From Methanoregula sp. (lineage in GTDB: Archaea; Halobacteriota; Methanomicrobia; Methanomicrobiales; Methanospirillaceae), in the NCBI GenBank assembly GCA_003157895.1, contig PMKW01000118.1, positions 1 through 14,017 of the forward strand: a stretch of DNA of 14,017 nt, written 5' to 3'. This document shows, piece after piece, positions 6,848 to 12,251 of the stretch; position 1 is the first letter of the stretch, and every line of letters begins with the position of its first letter. The notes beneath the pieces are model-generated. The model was not told the DNA's origin. It did not search any database and was given only the letters and a program-made list of their open reading frames with translations. The position numbers and the translations under genes were made by a program.

Positions 6848-6860
6848 CTATTAAAAAATA
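6848..6860 (-). promoter_or_regulatory. TATA-like box for the domain-B lipoprotein
   Basis: The minus strand reads TATTTTTTAATAG in an otherwise G/C-rich interval. It is the only A/T-rich element upstream of the gene, but the implied leader of about 70 bases is long for an archaeon. Confidence 0.35.
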
Positions 6861-6952
6861 CCGATAATTACCTGTCACGACGGGACAGCAGATATCCCCG
6901 CTCCTGATGGTGTGCATTTCCGCTGGCAGGAGCCCTTCCTGCACCATAACCC

Positions 6953-6960
6953 TTTATTAT
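6953..6960 (+). promoter_or_regulatory. TATA box (TTTATTAT) of the esterase gene
   Basis: TTTATTAT followed by CC. Its centre is about 28 bases before the ATG at 6985, so transcription should begin at or next to the start codon and the mRNA is probably leaderless. No Shine-Dalgarno site is present, which agrees. Confidence 0.55.
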
Positions 6961-6984
6961 CCTTTCTCACCCAAACCAAAGATA

Positions 6985-7890
6985 ATGATCCGCGAATCCC
7001 CGGAAGACTTCCTTGCCACCCTGAAGTCCCACGCACCCGACCCAAAACAGCCTCTGGTCTCTGTGCGGCAGGATGTGTCCGCGTTCTATGCCGGCATGCA
7101 GGAAGAGACGGTCATGGAGTCCGATCACCGTCTCGAGGGCGTGGCGATCCGGGACGGGCTCCGGGGCATCTGGGTCTCCCTGCCGGACAGCCTGACCGAG
7201 CGGGTTATCCTGTTCTTCCACGGGGGATGTTTTACCAGTGGTTCATCCGACAGCCACCTCGGGCTCTGCATCCGGCTCGCCCGCGCTTCCCGCGCCCGGG
7301 TATTCTCGGTCGATTACCGTCTTGCCCCCGAACATGTCTTTCCGGCGGCGGTCGAGGACGCAGTCACCGCATACCGCTTCCTGATCGCCAAAGGGTACAG
7401 CCCGCACCACATCGTGCCGGTGGGGATATCTGCCGGCGGGACGCTGGTGCTCTCCCTCCTGATCTCGGCCCGCGACCAGGGCCTGCCCCTCCCTCCTGCC
7501 GGCGTCTGCATGTCACCGGTGACCGACCTGCTCTTTTCCGGTGAATCCTTCCTCAGGAACCGGGACCGCGACTGGATCTCCCCTGAACAACTTCACGCTA
7601 TCTGCACGACCTATCTTCCGGGTCACGATGTGAAAGATCCGCTCGCATCGCCAATTTATGCCCGGCTTGCCGGGCTCCCCCGCCTCTATGTGCAGGCCGG
7701 GACGCACGAGCTGCTGGTCTCAGATATCGGGGCGTTCGTGGACAAGGCCCGCTGGGCCGGCGTACCGGTGCAGGCCGAGATCTGGGAGGGGATGTTCCAC
7801 TGCTGGCAGCTCTTTGCCGAGCAGCTTCCCGAAGGGCAGGAAGCTATCGGACAGGCGGGGGCATTCATCGAGGACGTACTGGGCCGGTAG
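6985..7890 (+). CDS. Alpha/beta hydrolase, HSL-type esterase/lipase
   Basis: A 301-residue alpha/beta hydrolase of the hormone-sensitive lipase type (family IV esterases), which cleave carboxyl esters in the cytoplasm. The oxyanion-hole motif is HGGCF (residues 79-83; Cys replaces the third Gly of the usual HGGG). The nucleophile is Ser149 in GISAGG. His272 lies in MFHCWQLF. The acid is probably Glu242 in HELLVSD, at the position where many relatives have Asp; Asp247 is an alternative. The DYRLAPEHVFPAA segment is also typical. I start at ATG 6985 because the TATA box at 6953-6960 lies inside the 78-base upstream extension, which also lacks family similarity. The physiological ester is unknown. 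The gene is divergent from the domain-B lipoprotein. Confidence 0.92.
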   Translation: MIRESPEDFLATLKSHAPDPKQPLVSVRQDVSAFYAGMQEETVMESDHRLEGVAIRDGLRGIWVSLPDSLTERVILFFHGGCFTSGSSDSHLGLCIRLARASRARVFSVDYRLAPEHVFPAAVEDAVTAYRFLIAKGYSPHHIVPVGISAGGTLVLSLLISARDQGLPLPPAGVCMSPVTDLLFSGESFLRNRDRDWISPEQLHAICTTYLPGHDVKDPLASPIYARLAGLPRLYVQAGTHELLVSDIGAFVDKARWAGVPVQAEIWEGMFHCWQLFAEQLPEGQEAIGQAGAFIEDVLGR

Positions 7891-7932
7891 AGCCGGCCGT
7901 TTTCACCGATAATCCGTAGTATCCCCGCTGCA

Positions 7933-7940
7933 GTTTTTTT
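7933..7940 (+). terminator. T tract downstream of the esterase
   Basis: A run of seven to eight T on the plus strand, about 43 bases after the esterase stop. It lies at the broken edge of the lipoprotein fossil and is the likeliest termination site for the esterase transcript. Confidence 0.4.
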
Positions 7941-8035
7941 CCGGTTCCCACAGTTTTTGAAGCGGTACAACCGGTAAGTGCCATGGCAATAACGACCAGC
8001 AGGATTGCAATAATGCCATACTATGAAATCTTCAC
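7941..8035 (-). pseudogene. Fossil 5' end of a lipoprotein gene
   Basis: On the minus strand a GTG at 8035 begins a lipoprotein signal peptide: VKIS, an in-frame TAG, then YGIIAILLVVIAMALTGC and TASKTVGTG. It aligns without gaps to the first residues of the 734-1999 protein, with Cys at position 23 in both. By eye the DNA is roughly four-fifths identical over 77 bases, including a 19-base identical block around the start (plus strand 8022-8040). The stop at codon 5 and the loss of all homology after about 7941 mean it cannot make a lipoprotein. It is a truncated duplicate, cut off between the esterase and the next lipoprotein gene. It also shows that an apparent upstream extension of the 8266 gene from 8023 is antisense fossil sequence. 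Confidence 0.8.
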
Positions 8036-8202
8036 GGTATTACTCTTCACTCCGGAAAAATTCCCCGTTGGAGATCTCCAGAACAGGCACCGATTCAGGT
8101 ATTTTTCTGGTTTGGATTAAGCGTTTAAATTCATTCCGAAATGGTATTTTTATCCGAATTTGGGGATTTAATTTTCTCGTCCCCCGGATTCAAATCCTCT
8201 GT

Positions 8203-8210
8203 TTTATTAT
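8203..8210 (+). promoter_or_regulatory. TATA box (TTTATTAT) of the lipoprotein at 8266
   Basis: TTTATTATCC, as before the esterase and the small membrane protein. Transcription would start near 8233, leaving a leader of about 33 bases that carries the AAGGTG site at 8252. This supports the GTG start at 8266. Confidence 0.55.
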
Positions 8211-8251
8211 CCTATCCCGGATATACCCGGACATCAGGCAACAGCCGCGAC

Positions 8252-8257
8252 AAGGTG
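8252..8257 (+). promoter_or_regulatory. Shine-Dalgarno site deciding the GTG start
   Basis: AAGGTG, followed by A, lies eight bases before the GTG at 8266 and selects it over the in-frame ATG at 8023, which lies in the antisense lipoprotein fossil. Confidence 0.6.
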
Positions 8258-8265
8258 ACAAAAGC

Positions 8266-9039
8266 GTGAAGGTATCAGGGATATGGATTGCCGGTATCGT
8301 ATTTGTGCTGCTCTTCTGTGTCGTTGCAGGATGTACGAATCCCGCGACAAGCACGTCCTCACAGGCCGGTGGCGGGTCGGGCGGTAATGGTGGCGGGAGT
8401 GGCGGTGGGACTGCAGCAGCTGGTGCGGTCAGCTACCCCCCGAACACCTACTTCACCCTAGACTGCAAGGGCGAATGGCAGGACACTTCTATCAGTCCGG
8501 ACCATTTCGGCTCGTTCACGCTGACCGGCAACGTACCAATCCCCATCACCTATGACTATGAGAACCCGACAGGTTATGCAGTGTATAGTGCGGTCCCGCT
8601 TGGAACGAACATCCCGCTTACCATTCACGCCGAGTCTGAGGGGTGCTGGGAGGGGGGGACCGACTGCAAGCACTGCCATTTCATCTATGACGGGCAGCTC
8701 TTTGCCGGTGCTCAGATGGCCTACAACAGGACCAATGACCCGGGGCCGTGGACCGTCGCCTTCATGCAGATGCCGGGTGGCGAAGGAATCTGGCACACCG
8801 TATCTTTCACGCAGACCGATGCCAACTGCCCGATCACGATCGATCAGACCTTTACTCCGCAAGAAGCCGTCGGGCCGGCATCGTCCTGTTTTACCCTTAA
8901 ACAGGGAGGAAGCTTCGGGCAGCCCTTCTCCTTCAGCGATGGCAGCGAGTTCGAAGTCTCGCCGCATCAGGACAGCGATGTGGTCTTTACCAGTCTCAAA
9001 CCCACGGCAACGTTCCATATCGGCAGGGCGCCCTCCTGA
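8266..9039 (+). CDS. Lipoprotein with an unrecognised six-Cys domain
   Basis: A 257-residue predicted lipoprotein starting at GTG 8266. The signal peptide (1-22: VKVS, a hydrophobic core, VVAG) is followed by Cys23. A linker of TNPATSTSS and then a Gly-rich stretch runs to about residue 54. The rest (about 55-257) is a single exported domain rich in aromatic and small residues. It has six Cys after the linker (LDC, EGC, TDCKHC, ANC, SSC) that could form three disulfides, and beta-type segments such as FGSFTLTGNVPIPITYDY. It resembles neither domain A nor B, and I do not recognise the family. It shares only the signal peptide style with its neighbours. The start is supported by a TATA box at 8203 and AAGGTG at 8252. 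It is followed after 97 bases by the DUF6159-like gene. Confidence 0.85.
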   Translation: MKVSGIWIAGIVFVLLFCVVAGCTNPATSTSSQAGGGSGGNGGGSGGGTAAAGAVSYPPNTYFTLDCKGEWQDTSISPDHFGSFTLTGNVPIPITYDYENPTGYAVYSAVPLGTNIPLTIHAESEGCWEGGTDCKHCHFIYDGQLFAGAQMAYNRTNDPGPWTVAFMQMPGGEGIWHTVSFTQTDANCPITIDQTFTPQEAVGPASSCFTLKQGGSFGQPFSFSDGSEFEVSPHQDSDVVFTSLKPTATFHIGRAPS

Positions 9040-9136
9040 CTCTCTTCCCGCCCCCTTTTTACAAATGCTGTGATCCGAATCCCCCCCGGCGCTCATTCCA
9101 TAACCTTAATCCCGTATTGCTGACCACGCTGATCGT

Positions 9137-9967
9137 ATGTTTGAAAGCATTGGCAGGAGCATCGAGCTCTTCAGGACGAGCTGGGGTATTCTCATGGGGG
9201 ACAAGAAACTCCTTGTGTTCCCGCTTCTCTCCGGTATTATCTCGCTCATCGTGCTTGCGACCTTCATCATCCCGCTCATCATAGGGAACATTCTGGGAGA
9301 ACTTGTTTTCTACGTTGCCCTGTTCGCCTTTTATCTCGTCAGTTATTTTGTCGTGATCTTCTTCAACACGGCACTCATCAGCTGCGTGAATGCCCGGCTG
9401 CAGGGCAGGGACATGTCGGTCGGCGAAGGCCTCTCGAATGCCCTTTCACACTTCGCCCCCATCCTCGGGTGGGCCCTGCTGTCGGCAACCGTGGGCATCA
9501 TCCTCCAGCTCATCAGGGAGCGGGGCGGGTTTATCGGGCAGATCGCAGCCGGGCTTATCGGCGGCGCATGGGGCCTGGTGACCTTCTTCGTCGTGCCGGT
9601 CCTTGTCCTCGAGGACAAGGGAGTCTTTGACGCAATTAAGGAGTCGACATCCCTGATCCGGAAGACGTGGGGAGAGTCCATCATCGGGTCCGGGTCCATC
9701 CTGCTCGTCTTTATCATTATCGGTGTCATCGGCTTCCTCGGCGTCCTTGCCACCATGATGCTGGGCAGTGCCGTGCTCTTTGGCATCGCGCTCGTCCTCT
9801 TCATCGCCCTTGTCATCGTCCTTGCGGTTGTTGCCGCCGCAATGCAGGGGATCTTTGTCACCGCCCTGTATTCGTATGCAAAGAGCGGCATAGTCCCCGC
9901 TGCCTACAACAAGGACCTCATCCAGAACGCCTTTGTCCAGAAACAGGCCGGTTCCGGCAACATCTGA
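9137..9967 (+). CDS. DUF6159-like multi-pass membrane protein
   Basis: A 276-residue integral membrane protein. The N-terminus (FESIGRSIELFRTSWGILMGDKKLLVFPLLSG) has the pattern of DUF6159 proteins: an amphipathic helix, a W, then a K/D-rich loop entering the first membrane span. I count about six spans: near 24-48, 51-75, 106-125, 131-157, 185-213 and 215-243. Between them lie short polar loops, one with VLEDKGVFDAIKESTSLIRKTWGES, a motif also found in related permease-like families. The C-terminal 30 residues are soluble. Function is unknown for the family; it is often near envelope genes. The ATG has a partial Shine-Dalgarno site (CTGATC) close upstream. It follows the six-Cys lipoprotein in the same direction, and the two could share a transcript. 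Confidence 0.85.
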   Translation: MFESIGRSIELFRTSWGILMGDKKLLVFPLLSGIISLIVLATFIIPLIIGNILGELVFYVALFAFYLVSYFVVIFFNTALISCVNARLQGRDMSVGEGLSNALSHFAPILGWALLSATVGIILQLIRERGGFIGQIAAGLIGGAWGLVTFFVVPVLVLEDKGVFDAIKESTSLIRKTWGESIIGSGSILLVFIIIGVIGFLGVLATMMLGSAVLFGIALVLFIALVIVLAVVAAAMQGIFVTALYSYAKSGIVPAAYNKDLIQNAFVQKQAGSGNI

Positions 9968-9994
9968 ACTATTCCTTTTTCTTTCTGAAAAATA

Positions 9995-10061
9995 CGGGTC
10001 TTACGACTTTCGATCAAGTCGAAGAACCTTATGGGTCTTCTTCTGCTTCGGGTCTTACGAC
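9995..10061. repeat. 13-base direct repeat with an internal hairpin
   Basis: CGGGTCTTACGAC occurs at 9995-10007 and again at 10049-10061, 54 bases apart start to start, with a partial copy (TGGGTCTTC) at about 10032. Between them CGACTT (10004-10009) and AAGTCG (10016-10021) form a six-base stem with loop TCGATC. It fills most of the 147-base gap between two genes. It could be a regulatory repeat or the start of a dispersed repeat family. Confidence 0.5.
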
Positions 10062-10114
10062 CCTCAGCATCCGCAATCCATAGGTTTACCCAAGATCGCT
10101 TCCCATCACTTTGT

Positions 10115-10564
10115 ATGAAGAAGAGGAACGCATGGTCGGCGCTTCCCGGGTCGGCACCGGCAGAAAAACTGCAGGTACTTGGCGTGGAGAAAAATACGAG
10201 GGTGGACATCCGCCGGCTTGACGAGATCTCCCGCAGGTACGGCGTCACGGTCTACCTGTTTTTTGAGGAAGACCTTGCCCGCAACCGTCCTCTCGGGACG
10301 GTTCTTTCAGAGTATGAAAGCGTGCCGGTCTTTGAACGGCCCTTTATCAGTGTGCCGGATTTCCTCCGGTTCACGCGGGAGAACGACCCGTCCTTCGAAC
10401 AGACCATCCGGGAGTTCCCGCTCATGGTTGAGATTGTCTTTTCAGGTACCCTCCTGACCGGGACCGATGGCAATGATGTGCCGGTGGTTACCGGGCTGAT
10501 GCCGTACCTGGACGAGATGGACGTGGATACACCGCTGCCGGAACCGGACGCGGACCAATCCTGA
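10115..10564 (+). CDS. Conserved-looking hypothetical soluble protein
   Basis: A 149-residue acidic, soluble protein that I do not recognise. It has no signal peptide or membrane span. Residues 17-55 look alpha/beta (LQVLGVEKNTRVDIRRLDEISRR, then VTVYLFFEED), and the C-terminus (PLPEPDADQS) is acidic and probably disordered. I start at the ATG at 10115: an upstream in-frame ATG at 10031 would translate the intergenic repeat cluster into low-quality sequence. No Shine-Dalgarno site precedes 10115, so a leaderless transcript is possible. The codon bias matches its neighbours. Its TGA overlaps the ATG of a possible 27-codon frame at 10564. The start is the least certain part of this call. Confidence 0.65.
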   Translation: MKKRNAWSALPGSAPAEKLQVLGVEKNTRVDIRRLDEISRRYGVTVYLFFEEDLARNRPLGTVLSEYESVPVFERPFISVPDFLRFTRENDPSFEQTIREFPLMVEIVFSGTLLTGTDGNDVPVVTGLMPYLDEMDVDTPLPEPDADQS

Positions 10565-10647
10565 TGCCCGCCGGGGTGGCAGCTTATCCGCAGGGAATTC
10601 CCGATGCGATCGGGAGTTTCTTCAGCAGACTCTTCGGCGGCAGGTAA
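10564..10647 (+). CDS. Possible 27-residue coupled micropeptide
   Basis: An ATG at 10564 overlaps the TGA of the preceding gene (TGATG), an arrangement typical of translational coupling. The frame encodes MPAGVAAYPQGIPDAIGSFF followed by SRLFGGR: a possible short amphipathic helix. It also contains a strong hairpin, TCCCGAT-GCG-ATCGGGA (10599-10615), which may instead be the real feature, such as an RNA 3' end. It may be chance. Confidence 0.2.
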   Translation: MPAGVAAYPQGIPDAIGSFFSRLFGGR

Positions 10648-10692
10648 CCCACGCCACCCGCCGTTATGCGGGACGTTGACCGCAATCTCTTT

Positions 10693-10700
10693 TTTATTAT
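10693..10700 (+). promoter_or_regulatory. TATA box (TTTATTAT) of the small membrane protein
   Basis: TTTATTATCC again. Transcription would start near 10723, downstream of the in-frame ATG at 10666, so that longer start cannot be used from this promoter. The leader to the ATG at 10774 would be about 50 bases. Confidence 0.5.
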
Positions 10701-10773
10701 CCCCCCGATCTTATCCGGAGACCCGGATCCGACCGCAGCAGACCGGGCAGAGCGGGCAGCGCGGACCGGCACT

Positions 10774-11130
10774 ATGGCAAGACGCAGCAGGACCTATATC
10801 TGGCAGTTCACGATCGGGCTCGGTTTCCTCTCAGGGATCTGGACCGCTGTCGGCATTGATCCTGAAGAAGTGATCCTCAACCTCATCGGCTCAGTGACGG
10901 GGGAGATCTATCCCGATCCCCGGCTCCGGCAGCTGTTCATCATCCTTCCTGCCATCCTCCTCCTCATCTCTGTCTGGGGGGCATATAAAAAGGGCCGGGT
11001 TCTTGGTCTGGTCTCGGTGGTCATCGCTTATATGGCCGGCCTGTCCATTCTTGTCGCTCTCTGGACCACACTTATCCTCCTCCTTGCAGCGATCATAACC
11101 GGGTATTTTGCTACCGGCCGCCGCTGGTAA
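10774..11130 (+). CDS. Small three-span membrane protein
   Basis: A 118-residue hydrophobic protein starting MARRSRTYIWQF. I see membrane segments at about 7-28, 58-76 and 82-115, the last long enough for two closely spaced helices. An acidic loop (DPEEVILNLIGSVTGEIYPDPRLR) lies between the first and second, and a KKGR turn between the second and third. The C-terminus is ATGRRW. I do not recognise a named family; it resembles many uncharacterised archaeal membrane proteins. I start at ATG 10774, since the longer frame from 10666 is charged and Ala/Arg-rich, and its start would lie before the TATA box at 10693-10700. It is separated by over 100 bases from the next gene. Confidence 0.7.
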   Translation: MARRSRTYIWQFTIGLGFLSGIWTAVGIDPEEVILNLIGSVTGEIYPDPRLRQLFIILPAILLLISVWGAYKKGRVLGLVSVVIAYMAGLSILVALWTTLILLLAAIITGYFATGRRW

Positions 11131-11207
11131 GAAAAACGGCCCGGACCTGCCATCACGCAGCTATTGGCCGGTGTTATGAGGAGACCGGTAAAAAAAAGGC
11201 GTGAAAC

Positions 11208-11218
11208 ACTATAAATTT
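11208..11218 (+). promoter_or_regulatory. TATA box of the TylF-like methyltransferase
   Basis: ACTATAAATTT is centred about 29 bases before the ATG at 11242, with no Shine-Dalgarno site between. This is the geometry of a leaderless archaeal transcript. Confidence 0.55.
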
Positions 11219-11241
11219 CAGTACTGCATATCATTTTAGGC

Positions 11242-11985
11242 ATGAGTCTGTTCCCGAAGAAGAACCTGATCTGGGTCTTCGACTCGGTGGTCCCGAGCAA
11301 ATACGTAAACAAATGCCGCAGGTTCTTTTTCTTTGATCCTTATATCGGCAATGATCTTGCAACACGGGGCAGGCTCTCCCATTACGGGAACGACGAGCGC
11401 AAGGCATTTGCAAAAGACTTAAAAAAGATCCGCTCGGAGACCGAGCTCCTGATCGAGGATATCGAGGCATATCACATCTACATGGCAGTGAAGCGGACGC
11501 AGAAAGTGCCGGGCGATATTGCCGAGGTCGGGGTATACAAGGGCGGATCGGCAAAGATCATCTGCTCGGTCAAGGGGGACAAGCACCTTCACCTTTTCGA
11601 TACCTTCGAGGGCCTGCCGCATGTCGACGAGATCGACATGGTCTGGCCGTTCTATGAAGGCAAGTTTGCCGCGTCCTACGATCATGTCCGGAATTACCTG
11701 AAACACGATACGAATGTCAGTTTCTACAAGGGAATCTTCCCGGCAACGTCAGGTCCGGTGAAGGATAAGACCTTCTCTTTAGTAAATCTTGACGTGGACT
11801 GCTACGAGAGCACGAAGCAGTGCCTTGAGTTCTTCTACTCCCGCATGAGTCCCGGGGGGATTATCCTCTCCCATGACTACATGACCGCGCCCGGCGTCAA
11901 AAAGGCATTTGATGATTTCTTCGAGGGAAGGGCAGAGCCGGTTCTGGAAACAGCCGGCTCCCAGTGCCTTGTCGTAAAAGTGTAG
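11242..11985 (+). CDS. TylF/MycF-like class I methyltransferase
   Basis: A 247-residue protein of the TylF (macrocin O-methyltransferase) family, SAM-dependent enzymes that methylate sugar hydroxyls in bacterial natural products. Motif I (AEVGVYKGGSA, about residues 94-104) binds SAM; HLFDTFEGLP follows as in the family. NLDVDCYES (about 182-190) and ILSHDY (about 211-216) supply the Asp residues that bind the metal in characterised members. The C-terminus (AGSQCLVVK) is the usual last strand. The N-terminal 85 residues form the family's helical cap. In an archaeon the substrate is more likely a surface glycan or glycolipid sugar than a macrolide; this is inference, and no glycan gene is nearby. 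The transcript looks leaderless from the TATA box at 11208-11218. Confidence 0.88.
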   Translation: MSLFPKKNLIWVFDSVVPSKYVNKCRRFFFFDPYIGNDLATRGRLSHYGNDERKAFAKDLKKIRSETELLIEDIEAYHIYMAVKRTQKVPGDIAEVGVYKGGSAKIICSVKGDKHLHLFDTFEGLPHVDEIDMVWPFYEGKFAASYDHVRNYLKHDTNVSFYKGIFPATSGPVKDKTFSLVNLDVDCYESTKQCLEFFYSRMSPGGIILSHDYMTAPGVKKAFDDFFEGRAEPVLETAGSQCLVVKV

Positions 11986-11986
11986 A

Positions 11987-12008
11987 ATAAAAAAGGCTTC
12001 TTTTTTAA
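11987..12008. terminator. Bidirectional A/T tract between convergent genes
   Basis: AAAAAAGGCTTCTTTTTT-type sequence between the convergent stops at 11985 and 12005. The T tract on each strand can end transcription of the methyltransferase and of the small membrane protein. On the minus side the tract begins right after that gene's TAA. Confidence 0.55.
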
Positions 12009-12184
12009 TCCCTGAATATCAGGGCGCCGAAGATCACGAGCATGATACCGAGCAGGAGGACGACAACCCCGATGAGTCCTTCGACAGCAGTGATGACGTA
12101 GGGAAGGAATATCCAGATCGCGTATACGCCAAGGGCACATAAAACGAGTCCTATGATCAGTGCTACAAGTCCAGTCTTATCCAT
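12005..12184 (-). CDS. 59-residue two-helix membrane protein
   Basis: A short complete gene on the minus strand. It begins MDKTGLVALIIGLVLCALGV and ends LVIFGALIFRD. It has two hydrophobic helices (about 5-28 and 34-57) joined by a short PYVITAVEG turn, with few charges except at the ends. It has its own expression signals: GAGGTAATC just before the ATG at 12184, and a TATA box CTTATATG at 12219-12227 giving a leader of about a dozen bases. These signals and the clean hydrophobic pattern make it a real gene despite its size. Such Gly-rich hairpins are common in archaeal small membrane proteins, often near other envelope genes. Function unknown. It converges on the TylF-like gene and follows the MFS gene by 67 bases in the same direction. 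Confidence 0.75.
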   Translation of the reverse strand: MDKTGLVALIIGLVLCALGVYAIWIFLPYVITAVEGLIGVVVLLLGIMLVIFGALIFRD

Positions 12185-12185
12185 A

Positions 12186-12227
12186 TGATTACCTCTTGTT
12201 CTGGTTTGTGAATCTGCCCATATAAGG
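12186..12227 (-). promoter_or_regulatory. Promoter and ribosome site of the 59-residue gene
   Basis: On the minus strand CTTATATG (12219-12227) is a good TATA box, followed about 27 bases later by the start of a short leader carrying GAGGTAATC (12186-12194), which pairs well with the archaeal 16S rRNA end (GAUCACCUCC). Confidence 0.55.
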
Positions 12228-12251
12228 ATATTGAGCGGTATCGTTCCGGCT

